Positions 25,130 through 38,312 of a DNA stretch of 64,000 bases are shown piece by piece. Every line of letters begins with the position of its first letter. The first letter of the stretch is position 1. Under the pieces are notes generated by a model. It made no database searches. It was not told the DNA's origin and saw nothing but the letters and a program-made list of their open reading frames with translations. Position numbers and translations under genes: made by a program. Location of the stretch: positions 35,301,279 to 35,365,278 of the forward strand of contig OZ038434.1 of the NCBI GenBank assembly GCA_964036275.1, read 5' to 3'. The stretch comes from Litoditis marina. Taxonomy: Eukaryota > Nematoda > Chromadorea > Rhabditida > Rhabditidae.

Positions 25130-25148
25130 TGAAATAGAATATTAAACA

Positions 25149-28100
25149 AGTGTTTGGGTGGTGCATATACTCTTAGTACCGCAAGGGAACAGTCGCCGAC
25201 ACTAGAACGCCGGATCTGGGGTAATAGCCGCAGGTCCAGAGTTTACTTCAAGCTTCCCGCTGTGATGCAAGTCACGCGCTAGACGCGGGTTAAGCAACGA
25301 GTGTTTGGGTGGAGGATATACTCTTAGTACCGCAAGGGAACAGTCGCCGACACTAGAACGCCGGATCTGGGGCAATAGCCGCAGGTCCACAGTTTACTTC
25401 GATCTTCCCGCTGTGATGCAAGTCACGCGCTAGACGCGGGTTAAGCAACGAGTGTTTGAGTGGAGGATATACTCTCAGTACCGCAAGGGAACAGTCGCCG
25501 ACACTAGAACGCCGGATCTGGGGTAATAGCCGCAGGTCCACAGTTTACTTCAAGCTTCCCGCTGTGATGCAAGTCACGCGCTAGACGCGGGTTAAGCAAC
25601 GAGTGTTTGGGTGGAGGATATACTCTTAGTACCGCAAGGGAACAGTCGCCGCCACTAGAACGCCGGATCTGGGGTGATAGCCGCAGGTCCACAGTTTACT
25701 TCAAGCTTCCCGCTGTGATGCAAGTCACGAGCTAGACGCGGGTTAAGCAACGAGTGTTTGGGTGGAGGATATACTCTCAGTTCCGCAAGGAAACAGTCGC
25801 TGACACTAGAACGCCGGATCTGGGGTATTAGCCGCAGGTCCATAGTTTACTTCAAGCTTCCCGCTGTGATGCACGTCACGCGCTAGACGCGGGTTAAGCA
25901 ACGAGTGTTTGGGTGGAGGATATACTCTCAGTACCGCAAGGGAACAGTCGCCGACACTAGAACGCCGGATCTGGGGTAATAGCCGCAGGTCCACAGTTTA
26001 CTTCAAGCTTCCCGCTGTGATGCAAGTCACGCGCTAGACGCGGGTTAAGCAACGAGTGTTTGGGTGGAGGATATACTCTTAGTACCGCAAGGGAACAGTC
26101 GCCGACACTAGAACGCTGGATCTGGGGTAATAGCCGCAGGTCCACAGTTTACTTCAAGCTTCCCGCTGTGATGCAAGTCACGCGCTAGACGCGGGTTAAG
26201 CAACAAGTGTTTGGGTGGAGGATATACTCTTAGTACCGCAAGGGAACAGTCGCCGACACTAAAACGCCGGATCTGGGGTAATAGCCGCAGGTCCAGAGTT
26301 TACTTCAAGTTTCCCGGTGTGATGCAAGTCACGCGCTAGACGCGGGTTAAGCAACGAGTGTTTGGGTGGAGATTATACTCTTAGTACCGCAAGGGAACAG
26401 TCGCCGACACTAGAACTCCGAATCTGTGGTAATAGCCGCAGGTCCACAGTTTACTTCAAGCTTCCCGCTGTGATGCAAGTCACGAGCTAGACGCGGGTTG
26501 AGCAACGAGTGTTTGGGTGGAGGATATACTCTTAGTACCGCAAGGGAACAGTCGCCGACACTAGAACGCCGGATCTGGGGTAATAGCCGCAGGTCCACAG
26601 TTTACTTCAAGCTTCCCGCTGTGATGCAAGTCAAGCGCTAGACGCGGGTTAAGCAACGAGTGTTTGGGTGGAGGATATACTCTCAGTACCGCAAGGGAAC
26701 AGTCGCCGACACTAGAACGCCGGATCTGGGGTAATAGCCGCAGGTTCAGAGTTTACTTCAAGCTTCCCGCTGTGATGCAAGTCACGCGCTAGACGCGGGT
26801 TAAGCAACGAGTGTTTGGGTGGAGGATATACTCTCAGTTCCGCAAGGGAACAGTCGCCGACACTAGAACGCCGGATCTGGAGTAATAGCCGCAGGTCCAC
26901 GGTTTACTTCAAGCTTCCCGCTGTGATGCACGTCACGCGCTAGATGCGGGTTAAGCAACGAGTGTTTGGGTGGAGGATATACTCTTAGTACCGCAAGGGA
27001 AAAGTCGCCGACACTAGAACGCCGGATATGGGGTAATAGCCGCAGGTCCACAGTTTACTTCAAGCTTCCCGCTGTGATGCAAGTCACGCGCTAGACGCGG
27101 GTTAAGCAACGAGTGTTTGGGTGGAGGATATACTCTTAGTACCGCAAGGGAACAGTCGCCGACACTAGAACGCTGGATCTGGGGTAATAGCCGCAGGTCC
27201 ACAGTTTACTTCGAGCTTCCCGCTGTGATGCAAGTCACGCGCTAGACGCGGGTTAAGCAACGAGTGTTTGGGTGGAGGATATACTCTCAGTACCGCAAGG
27301 GAACAGTCGCCGACACTAAAACGCCGGATCTGGGGTAATAGCCGCAGGTCCAGAGTTTACTTCAAGTTTCCCGGTGTGATGCAAGTCACGAGCTAGACGC
27401 GGGTTAAGCAACGAGTGTTTGGGTGGAGGATATACTCTCAGTTCCGCGAGGAAACAGTCGCCGACACTAGAACTCCGAATCTGTGGTAATAGCCGCAGGT
27501 CCACAGTTTACTTCAAGCTTCCCGCTGTGATGCAAGTCACGAGCTAGACGCGGGTTGAGCAACGAGTGTTTGGGTCGAGGATATACTCTTAGTACCGCAA
27601 GGGAACAGTCGCCGACACTAGAACGCCGGATCTGGGGTAATAGCCGCAGGTCCACAGTTTACTTCAAGCCTCCCGCTGTGATGCAAGTCAAGCGCTAGAC
27701 GCGGGTTAAGAAAGGAGTGTTTGGGTGGAGGATATACTCTCAGTACCGCAAGGGAACAGTCGCCGACACTAGAACGCCGGATCTGGGGTAATAGCCGCAG
27801 GTCCACAGTTTACTTCAAGCTTCCCGCTGTGATGCAAGTCACGCGCTAGACGCGGGTTAAGCAACGAGTGTTTGGGTGGAGGATATACTCTTAGTACCGC
27901 AAGGGAAAAGTCGCCGACACTAGAACGCCGGATATGGGGTAATAGCCGCAGGTCCACAGTTTACTTCAAGCTTCCCGCTGTGATGCAAGTCACGCGCTAG
28001 ACGCGGGTTAAGCAACGAGTGTTTGGGTGGAGGATATACTCTTAGTACCGCAAGGGAACAGTCGCCGACACTAGAACGCTGGATCTGGGGTAATAGCCGC

Positions 28101-31100
28101 AGGTCCACAGTTTACTTCGAGCTTCCCGCTGTGATGCAAGTCACGCGCTAGACGCGGGTTAAGCAACGAGTGTTTGGGTGGAGGATATACTCTCAGTACC
28201 GCAAGGGAACAGTCGCCGACACTAAAACGCCGGATCTGGGGTAATAGCCGCAGGTCCAGAGTTTACTTCAAGTTTCCCGGTGTGATGCAAGTCACGAGCT
28301 AGACGCGGGTTAAGCAACGAGTGTTTGGGTGGAGGATATACTCTCAGTTCCGCGAGGAAACAGTCGCCGACACTAGAACTCCGAATCTGTGGTAATAGCC
28401 GCAGGTCCACAGTTTACTTCAAGCTTCCCGCTGTGATGCAAGTCACGAGCTAGACGCGGGTTGAGCAACGAGTGTTTGGGTGGAGGATATACTCTTAGTA
28501 CCGCAAGGGAACAGTCGCCGACACTAGAACGCCGGATCTGGGGTAATAGCCGCAGGTCCACAGTTTACTTCAAGCTTCCCGCTGTGATGCAAGTCACGAG
28601 CTAGACGCGGGTTGAGCAACGAGTGTTTGGGTGGAGGATATACTCTTAGTACCGCAAGGGAAAAGTCGCCGACACTAGAACGCCGGATATGGGGTAATAG
28701 CCGCAGGTCCACAGTTTACTTCAAGCTTCCCGCTGTGATGCAAGTCACGCGCTAGACGCGGGTTAAGCAACGAGTGTTTGGGTGGAGGATATACTCTTAG
28801 TACCGCAAGGGAACAGTCGCCGACACTAGAACGCTGGATCTGGGGTAATAGCCGCAGGTCCACAGTTTACTTCGAGCTTCCCGCTGTGATGCAAGTCACG
28901 CGCTAGACGCGGGTTAAGCAACGAGTGTTTGGGTGGAGGATATACTCTCAGTACCGCAAGGGAACAGTCGCCGACACTAAAACGCCGGATCTGGGGTAAT
29001 AGCCGCAGGTCCAGAGTTTACTTCAAGTTTCCCGGTGTGATGCAAGTCACGAGCTAGACGCGGGTTAAGCAACGAGTGTTTGGGTGGAGGATATACTCTC
29101 AGTTCCGCGAGGAAACAGTCGCCGACACTAGAACTCCGAATCTGTGGTAATAGCCGCAGGTCCACAGTTTACTTCAAGCTTCCCGCTGTGATGCAAGTCA
29201 CGAGCTAGACGCGGGTTGAGCAACGAGTGTTTGGGTGGAGGATATACTCTTAGTACCGCAAGGGAACAGTCGCCGACACTAGAACGCCGGATCTGGGGTA
29301 ATAGCCGCAGGTCCACAGTTTACTTCAAGCTTCCCGCTGTGATGCAAGTCAAGCGCTAGACGCGGGTTAAGCAACGAGTGTTTGGGTGGAGGATATACTC
29401 TCAGTACCGCAAGGGAACAGTCGCCGACACTAGAACGCCGGATCTGGGGTAATAGCCGCAGGTTCAGAGTTTACTCCAAGCTTCCCGCTGTGATGCAAGT
29501 CACGCGCTAGACGCGGGTTAAGCAACGAGTGTTTGGGTGGAGGATATACTCTCAGTTCCGCAAGGGAACAGTCGCCGACACTAGAACGCCGGATCTGGAG
29601 TAATAGCCGCAGGTCCACGGTTTACTTCAAGCTTCCCGCTGTGATGCACGTCACGCGCTAGATGCGGGTTAAGCAACGAGTGTTTGGGTGGAGGATATAC
29701 TCTTAGTACCGCAAGGGAAAAGTCGCCGACACTAGAACGCCGGATATGGGGTAATAGCCGCAGGTCCACAGTTTACTTCAAGCTTCCCGCTGTGATGCAA
29801 GTCACGCGCTAGACGCGGGTTAAGCAACGAGTGTTTGGGTGGAGGATATACTCTTAGTACCGCAAGGGAACAGTCGCCGACACTAGAACGCTGGATCTGG
29901 GGTAATAGCCGCAGGTCCACAGTTTACTTCGAGCTTCCCGCTGTGATGCAAGTCACGCGCTGGACGCGGGTTAAGCAACGAGTGTTTGGGTGGAGGATAT
30001 ACTCTCAGTACCGCAAGGGAACAGTCGCCGACACTAAAACGCCGGATCTGGGGTAATAGCCGCAGGTCCAGAGTTTACTTCAAGTTTCCCGGTGTGATGC
30101 AGTCACGCGCTAGACGCGGGTTAAGTAACGAGTGTTTGGGTGGAGGATATACTCTTAGTACCGCAAGGGAACAGTCGCCGACACTAGAACTCCGAATCTG
30201 TGGTAATAGCCGCAGGTCCACAGTTTACTTCAAGCTTCCCGCTGTGATGCAAGTCACGAGCTAGACGCGGGTTGAGCAACGAGTGTTTGGGTGGAGGATA
30301 TACTCTTAGTACCGCAAGGGAACAGTCGCCGACACTAGAACGCCGGATCTGGGGTAATAGCCGCAGGTCCACAGTTTACTTCAAGCTTCCCGCTGTGATG
30401 CAAGTCAAGCGCTAGACGCGGGTTAAGCAACGAGTGTTTGGGTGGAGGATATACTCTCAGTTCCGCAAGGGAACAGTCGCCGACACTAGAACGCCGGATC
30501 TGGAGTAATAGCCGCAGGTCCACGGTTTACTTCAAGCTTCCCGCTGTGATGCACGTCACGCGCTAGATGCGGGTTAAGCAACGAGTGTTTGGGTGGAGGA
30601 TATACTCTTAGTACCGCAAGGGAAAAGTCGCCGACACTAGAACGCCGGATATGGGGTAATAGCCGCAGGTCCACAGTTTACTTCAAGCTTCCCGCTGTGA
30701 TGCAAGTCACGCGCTAGACGCGGGTTAAGCAACGAGTGTTTGGGTGGAGGATATACTCTTAGTACCGCAAGGGAACAGTCGCCGACACTAGAACGCTGGA
30801 TCTGGGGTAATAGCCGCAGGTCCACAGTTTACTTCGAGCTTCCCGCTGTGATGCAAGTCACGCGCTGGACGCGGGTTAAGCAACGAGTGTTTGGGTGGAG
30901 GATATACTCTCAGTACCGCAAGGGAACAGTCGCCGACACTAAAACGCCGGATCTGGGGTAATAGCCGCAGGTCCAGAGTTTACTTCAAGTTTCCCGGTGT
31001 GATGCAGTCACGCGCTAGACGCGGGTTAAGCAACGAGTGTTTGGGTGGAGGATATACTCTTAGTACCGCAAGGGAACAGTCGCCGACACTAGAACTCCGA

Positions 31101-34100
31101 ATCTGTGGTAATAGCCGCAGGTCCACAGTTTACTTCAAGCTTCCCGCTGTGATGCAAGTCACGAGCTAGACGCGGGTTGAGCAACGAGTGTTTGGGTGGA
31201 GGATATACTCTTAGTACCGCAAGGGAACAGTCGCCGACACTAGAACGCCGGATCTGGGGTAATAGCCGCAGGTCCACAGTTTACTTCAAGCTTCCCGCTG
31301 TGATGCAAGTCAAGCGCTAGACGCGGGTTAAGCAACGAGTGTTTGGGTGGAGGATATACTCTCAGTACCGCAAGGGAACAGTCGCCGACACTAGAACGCC
31401 GGATCTGGGGTAATAGCCGCAGGTCCACAGTTTACTTCAAGCTTCCCGCTGTGATGCAAGTCACGCGCTAGACGCGGGTTAAGCAACGAGTGTTTGGGTG
31501 GAGGATATACTCTTAGTACCGCAAGGGAACAGTCGCCGACACTAGAACGCTGGATCTGGGGTAATAGCCGCAGGTCCACAGTTTACTTCGAGCTTCCCGC
31601 TGTGATGCAAGTCACGCGCTAGACGCGGGTTAAGCAACGAGTGTTTGGGTGGAGGATAAACTATTAGTACCGCAAGGTAACAGTCGCCGACACTAGAACG
31701 CCGGATCTGGGGTAATAGCCGCAGGTTCAGAGTTTACTTCAAGCTTCCCGCTGTGATGCAAGTCACGAGCTAGACGCGGGTTAAGCAACGAGTGTTTGGG
31801 TGGAGGATATACTCTCAGTTCCGCAAGGAAACAGTCGCCGACACTAGAACGCCGGATCTGGGGTATTAGCCGCAGGTCCACAGTTTACTTCAAGCTTCCC
31901 GCTGTGATGCACGACACGCGCTAGACGCGGGTTAAGCAACGAGTGTTTGGGTGGAGGATATACTCTCAGTACCGCAAGGGAACAGTCGCCGACACTAGAA
32001 CGCCGGATCTGGGGTAATAGCCGCAGGTCCACAGTTTACTTCAAGCTTCCCGCTGTGTTGCAAGTCACGCGCTAGACGCGGGTTAAGCAACGAGTGTTTG
32101 GGTGGAGGATATACTCTTAGTACCGCAAGGGAACAGTCGCCGACACTAGAACGCTGGATCTGGGGTAATAGCCGCAGGTCCACAGTTTACTTCAAGCTTC
32201 CCGCTGTGATGCAAGTCACGCGCTAGACGCGGGTTAAGCAGCGAGTGTTTGGGTGGAGGATATACTCTTAGTACCGCAAGGGAACAGTCGCCGACACTAA
32301 AACGCCGGATCTGGGGTAATAGCCGCAGGTCCAGAGTTTACTTCAAGTTTCCCGCTGTGATGCAAGTCACGCGCTAGACGCGGGTTAAGCAACGAGTGTT
32401 TGGGTGGAGGATATACTCTTAGTACCGCAAGGGAACAGTCGCCGACACTAGAACTCCGAATCTGTGGTAATAGCCGCAGGTCCACAGTTTACTTCAAGCT
32501 TCCCGCTGTGATGCAAGTCACGAGCTAGACGCGGGTTGAGCAACGAGTGTTTGGGTGGAGGATATACTCTTAGTACCGCAAGGGAACAGTCGCCGACACT
32601 AGAACGCCGGATCTGGGGTAATAGCCGCAGGTCCACAGTTTACTTCAAGCTTCCCGCTGTGATGCAAGTCAAGCGCTAGACGCGGGTTAAGCAACGAGTG
32701 TTTGGGTGGAGGATATACTCTCAGTACCGCAAGGGAACAGTCGCCGACACTAGAACGCCGGATCTGGGGTAATAGCCGCAGGTTCAGAGTTTACTTCAAG
32801 CTTCCCGCTGTGATGCAAGTCACGCGCTAGACGCGGGTTAAGCAACGAGTGTTTGGGTGGAGGATATACTCTCAGTTCCGCAAGGGAACAGTCGCCGACA
32901 CTAGAACGCCGGATCTGGAGTAATAGCCGCAGGTCCACGGTTTACTTCAAGCTTCCCGCTGTGATGCACGTCACGCGCTAGATGCGGGTTAAGCAACGAG
33001 TGTTTGGGTGGAGGATATACTCTTAGTACCGCAAGGGAAAAGTCGCCGACACTAGAACGCCGGATATGGGGTAATAGCCGCAGGTCCACAGTTTACTTCA
33101 AGCTTCCCGCTGTGATGCAAGTCACGCGCTAGACGCGGGTTAAGCAACGAGTGTTTGGGTGGAGGATATACTCTTAGTACCGCAAGGGAACAGTCGCCGA
33201 CACTAGAACGCTGGATCTGGGGTAATAGCCGCAGGTCCACAGTTTACTTCGAGCTTCCCGCTGTGATGCAAGTCACGCGCTGGACGCGGGTTAAGCAACG
33301 AGTGTTTGGGTGGAGGATATACTCTCAGTACCGCAAGGGAACAGTCGCCGACACTAAAACGCCGGATCTGGGGTAATAGCCGCAGGTCCAGAGTTTACTT
33401 CAAGTTTCCCGGTGTGATGCAGTCACGCGCTAGACGCGGGTTAAGCAACGAGTGTTTGGGTGGAGGATATACTCTTAGTACCGCAAGGGAACAGTCGCCG
33501 ACACTAGAACTCCGAATCTGTGGTAATAGCCGCAGGTCCACAGTTTACTTCAAGCTTCCCGCTGTGATGCAAGTCACGAGCTAGACGCGGGTTGAGCAAC
33601 GAGTGTTTGGGTGGAGGATATACTCTTAGTACCGCAAGGGAACAGTCGCTGACACTAGAACGCCGGATCTGGAGTAATAGCCGCAGGTCCACGGTTTACT
33701 TCAAGCTTCCCGCTGTGATGCAAGTCACGCGCTAGACGCGGGTGAAGCAACGAGTGTTTGGGTGGAGGATATACTTTTAGTACCGCAAGGGAACAGTCGC
33801 CGACACTAGAACGCCGGATCTGGGGTAATAGCCGCAGGTCCAGAGTTTACTTCAAGCTTCCCGCTGTGATGCAAGTCACGCGCTAGACGCGGGTTAAGCA
33901 ACGAGTGTTTGGGTGGAGGATATACTCTTAGTACCGCAAGGGAACAGTCGCCGACACTAGAACGCCGGATCTGGGGTAATAGCCGCAGGTCCAGAGTTTA
34001 CTTCAAGCTTCCCGCTGTGATGCAAGTCACGCGCTAGACGCGGGTTAAGCAACGAGTGTTTGGGTGGAGGATATACTCTTAGTACCGCAAGGGAACAGTC

Positions 34101-36866
34101 GCCGACACTAGAACGCCGGATCTGGGGTAATAGCCGCAGGTCCAAAGTTTACTTCAAGCAACCCGCTGTGATGCAAGTCACGCGCTAGACGCGGGTTAAG
34201 CAACGAGTGTTTGGGTGGAGGATATACTCTTAGTACCGCAAGGAAACAGTCGCCGACACTAGAATGCCGGATCTGGGGTAATAGCCGCAGGTCCAGAGTT
34301 TACTTCAAGCTTCCCGCTGTGATGCACGACACGCGCTAGACGCGGGTTAAGCAACGAGTGTTTGGGTGGAGGATATACTCTCAGTACCGCAAGGGAACAG
34401 TCGCCGACACTAGAACGCCGGATCTGGGGTAATAGCCGCAGGTCCACAGTTTACTTCAAGCTTCCCGCTGTGATGCAAGTCACGCGCTAGACGCGGGTTA
34501 AGCAACGAGTGTTTGGGTGGAGGATATACTCTTAGTACCGCAAGGGAACAGTCGCCGACACTAGAACGCTGGATCTGGGGTAATAGCCGCAGGTCCACAG
34601 TTTACTTCAAGCTTCCCGCTGTGATGCAAGTCACGCGCTAGACGCGGGTTAAGCAGCGAGTGTTTGGGTGGAGGATATACTCTTAGTACCGCAAGGGAAC
34701 AGTCGCCGACACTAAAACGCCGGATCTGGGGTAATAGCCGCAGGTCCAGAGTTTACTTCAAGTTTCCCGCTGTGATGCAAGTCACGCGCTAGACGCGGGT
34801 TAAGCAACGAGTGTTTGGGTGGAGGATATACTCTTAGTACCGCAAGGGAACAGTCGCCGACACTAGAACTCCGAATCTGTGGTAATAGCCGCAGGTCCAC
34901 AGTTTACTTCAAGCTTCCCGCTGTGATGCAAGTCACGAGCTAGACGCGGGTTGAGCAACGAGTGTTTGGGTGGAGGATATACTCTTAGTACCGCAAGGGA
35001 ACAGTCGCTGACACTAGAACGCCGGATCTGGAGTAATAGCCGCAGGTCCACGGTTTACTTCAAGCTTCCCGCTGTGATGCAAGTCACGCGCTAGACGCGG
35101 GTGAAGCAACGAGTGTTTGGGTGGAGGATATACTTTTAGTACCGCAAGGGAACAGTCGCCGACACTAGAACGCCGGATCTGGGGTAATAGCCGCAGGTCC
35201 AGAGTTTACTTCAAGCTTCCCGCTGTGATGCAAGTCACGCGCTAGACGCGGGTTAAGCAACGAGTGTTTGGGTGGAGGATATACTCTTAGTACCGCAAGG
35301 GAACAGTCGCCGACACTAGAACGCCGGATCTGGGGTAATAGCCGCAGGTCCAGAGTTTACTTCAAGCTTCCCGCTGTGATGCAAGTCACGCGCTAGACGC
35401 GGGTTAAGCAACGAGTGTTTGGGTGGAGGATATACTCTTAGTACCGCAAGGGAACAGTCGCCGACACTAGAACGCCGGATCTGGGGTAATAGCCGCAGGT
35501 CCAGAGTTTACTTCAAGCTTCCCGCTGTGATGCAAGTCACGCGCTAGACGCGGGTTAAGCAACGAGTGTTTGGGTGGAGGATATACTCTTAGTACCGCAA
35601 GGGAACAGTCGCCGACACTAGAACTCCGAATCTGTGGTAATAGCCGCAGGTCCACAGTTTACTTCAAGCTTCCCGCTGTGATGCAAGTCACGAGCTAGAC
35701 GCGGGTTGAGCAACGAGTGTTTGGGTGGAGGATATACTCTTAGTACCGCAGGGGAACAGTCGCTGACACTAGAACGCCGGATCTGGAGTAATAGCCGCAG
35801 GTCCACGGTTTACTTCAAGCTTCCCGCTGTGATGCAAGTCACGCGCTAGACGCGGGTGAAGCAACGAGTGTTTGGGTGGAGGATATACTCTTAGTACCGC
35901 AAGGGAACAGTCGCCGACACTAGAACGCCGGATCTGGGGTAATAGCCGCAGGTCCAGAGTTTACTTCAAGCTTCCCGCTGTGATGCAAGTCACGCGCTAG
36001 ACGCGGGTTAAGCAACGAGTGTTTGGGTGGAGGATATACTCTTAGTACCGCAAGGGAACAGTCGCCGACACTAGAACGCCGGATCTGGGGTAATAGCCGC
36101 AGGTCCAGAGTTTACTTCAAGCTTCCCGCTGTGATGCAAGTCACGCGCTAGACGCGGGTTAAGCAACGAGTGTTTGGGTGGAGGATATACTCTTAGTACC
36201 GCAAGGGAACAGTCGCCGACACTAGAACGCCGGATCTGGGGTAATAGCCGCAGGTCCAGAGTTTACTTCAAGCTTCCCGCTGTGATGCAAGTCACGCGCT
36301 AGACGCGGGTTAAGCAACGAGTGTTTGGGTGGAGGATATACTCTTAGTACCGCAAGGGAACAGTGGCCGACACTAGAATGCCGGATCTGGGGTAATAGCC
36401 GCAGGTCCAGAGTTTACTTCAAGTTTCCCGCTGTGACGCAAGTCACGCGCTAGACGCGGGTTAAGCAACGAGTGTTTGGGTGGAGGATATACTCTTAGTA
36501 CCGCAAAGGAACAGTCGCCGACACTAGAACTCCGAATCTGTGGTAATAGCCGCAGGTCCACAGTTTACTTCAAGCTTCCCGCTGTGATGCAAGTCACGAG
36601 CTAGACGCGGGTTGAGCAGCGAGTGTTTGGGTGGAGGATATACTCTTAGTACCGCAAGGGAACAGTCGCCGACACTAGAACGCCGGATCTGGGGTAATAG
36701 CCGCAGGTCCAGAGTTTACTTCAAGCTTCCCGCTGTGATGCAAGTCACGCGCTAGGCGCGGGTTAAGCAACGAGTGTTTGGGTGGAGGGTATACTCTTAG
36801 TACCGCAAGGGAACAGTCGCCGACACTAGAACGCCGGATCTGGGGTGAAATCCGCTGGTCCAGAGT
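25149..36866 (+). repeat. 151-bp satellite array, 77 complete copies plus a partial
   Basis: The monomer is 151 bp, GC-richer than the 156-bp satellite and unrelated to it. Landmarks are GTGTTTGGGTGGAGGATATA, CCGCAAGGGAACAGTCGCCG, CGCAGGTCCACAGTTTACTT and CACGCGCTAGACGCGGGTT. From 25151 to 36775 the length equals 77 units minus three bases, explained by three units with a 1-bp deletion (GATGCAGTCACG near 30098, 31003 and 33419). Variants recur at 755, 905/906 and larger multiples, indicating higher-order duplication. Most units carry a 62-codon minus-strand frame (MDLRLLPQIRRSSVGDCSLA...) longer than the unit itself, so neighbouring frames overlap; it has no independent support as a gene. The last copy diverges at ~36846. 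Confidence 0.97.
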
Positions 36867-37111
36867 ACAAAGGTACGTTTCCGGCTTATTGAAGTGGATG
36901 GTAGAAACTTGATAACGAAACTTTAATTCTGAACTCTATTAGCATTCCTAGAACGTTTTCCATTTTGCTACTCATAGAGCGTGATAATTGTACACTCATA
37001 CAATTGTTTTTTGTCATTTCTGCTAACTACGTATTCGGGAGAAAATGTTGCAGTCAACTCTTTTTATCTGGTGATAACCCAAACTCGCAAAAGTGTTTTT
37101 TCTCTCGTTTA
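36867..37111. other. Unassigned sequence after the 151-bp satellite
   Basis: No gene is recognised. The final satellite copy runs into GAGTACAAAG|GTACGT, which resembles an exon end and splice donor, but no partner exon was identified. Confidence 0.4.
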
Positions 37112-37403
37112 TCGCGTTTTTAGGGGTAGTATGAGCATATACGATCAATTTTGCAAATGAATTTATAGTGGGTGCCAATATTATGAATTTCTGTCTCTCG
37201 TCGGAATCGAACCTGCGAGCAAAAGATTTGTAGCAGGGTGCGACACCCACTGCGCTACTAGTGAACATGAACGGCAAGCTTCGGAATCAAATATATGCGA
37301 GCGTGCACAGAGAAAAGTGAGATATACAGTACCCTCCCGCCTTCCCGTTGGCGACGACTATAGTCCACATTGTTTCTACTATCCTATTTGATCCAAATTA
37401 ATG
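37112..37403 (+). repeat. Stray 156-bp satellite fragment split by a short transposon
   Basis: 37118-37163 matches the monomer from GGGGTAGTATGAGCATATACG to GCAAATGAAT. Satellite sequence resumes at 37361 with TAGTCCACATTGTTTCTAC and runs to the GATCCAAATT landmark, with a shorter middle. The gap is exactly the TIR element at 37164-37362. The fragment lies 12 kb from the main array, on the far side of the 151-bp satellite. Confidence 0.85.
37164..37362 (-). mobile_element. TA-inserting MITE with tRNA-like core, copy 1
   Basis: The ends TATAGTGGGTGCCAA and TTGGCGACGACTATA are imperfect inverted repeats bordered by TA. Read on the minus strand, the core contains TAGCGCAGTGGGT, like a pol III A box of a tRNA gene, and ~45 bases later GCAGGTTCGATTCC, a near-perfect B box / T-arm. 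It is inserted at a TA inside a satellite monomer. TA-bounded TIRs suggest mobilisation by a Tc1/mariner-type transposase, which is inference. Confidence 0.8.
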
Positions 37404-37599
37404 TATCACGCGATTGGCTGAGTTTTCCAGAATATAAAAACAAAAAGAAAATGGAAGTAAAACCCACAATTCATGTCCCAACTGATTGTAACACGCGATA
37501 TGATAATTGATGCAAACGAGCCTTCATGCAAATAATTTCGAACCTAAATGTTTTCTTTCGTTTACAGGGTATGACGTTATATGATGTGTAGTTTGATCT

Positions 37600-37770
37600 G
37601 AGTAGGTATGCCAGGAGATCCGGCACCTTCATCCCATTCTGCGTCTCTTGCTCTGCCTTACTATTTCGCGCCACTTGTATCCCGGCGGGATGTAAGAGAA
37701 GATAAACAGCGTATGTTTGAGGAGACGCAGGATGGGATGAAGATTCCGGGATCTTCTAGCATACGTATTC
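37600..37770. mobile_element. Hairpin MITE, copy 1
   Basis: ~170-bp near-palindrome with ends related to GAGTACGTATGCTAGAAGAT and centre CCCGGCGGGATGTAAGAG. It belongs to the same family as 43628-43797, 46049-46220 and 61674-61831. The left arm is slightly decayed (GGTATGCCAGGAGATCCGG). The two halves could fold into one long hairpin. No coding capacity. Confidence 0.85.
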
Positions 37771-38114
37771 TGATCAATATGCACATCACAGTTTTCGCAT
37801 AGGACGGAACGGAACGGAATCAAACTACAGAAACTGAAGATAAGAAAAACATCAACAGACCTCTGTACCACTATTATTATCACTAAATCATTATACTGCA
37901 CAATTTTGCCGTAGACTCAACGTCACGATGTGCGCAATGGCCAATGGTGTTTTTCAGTAAACAATTAGTAAATTTCGGTCCCTAAGGAACTCAAAAAACC
38001 TTTGGGTTTTAAATCCTTTTGAATTTGTTTCCTTTTGATCTTTTGAATGAGACTCAACTACTGAGCTACTTTGCCTAAGTTTATCTTAAAATAGTGAATG
38101 TACGAGAGAACTCA

Positions 38115-38312
38115 TAATAGTGGGTGCCAAATTTATAAATTTCTGTCTCTCGCCAAAAACGATCCTGCGAGCAAAAGATTCGTAGCAGGGCGCAAACCAC
38201 TGCGCTATTAGAGTACATAACCAGCGAACTCTGCAATCGAAGACATGCGTACGTACAGAACGGAAAGTGAGATATACAGTACCCTCTCGCCTTTCCGTTG
38301 GCGACGACTATA
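38115..38312 (-). mobile_element. tRNA-core MITE, copy 2
   Basis: Same family and orientation as 37164-37362, under 1 kb away. Ends AATAGTGGGTGCCAA...TTGGCGACGACTATA; the core keeps CTGCGAGCAAAAGATTCGTA. The B-box region is mutated (CAAAAACGATCCTGC). Confidence 0.85.

Noticed and set aside
25202..36561. More than 40 copies of a 62-codon minus-strand frame, and 73/92-codon plus-strand frames
   Set aside because: By-products of the 151-bp satellite; no start context, splicing or independent evidence.
9564..36866. CRISPR-like arrays
   Set aside because: Repeats are directly abutting long monomers with no unique spacers, in a eukaryotic genome.
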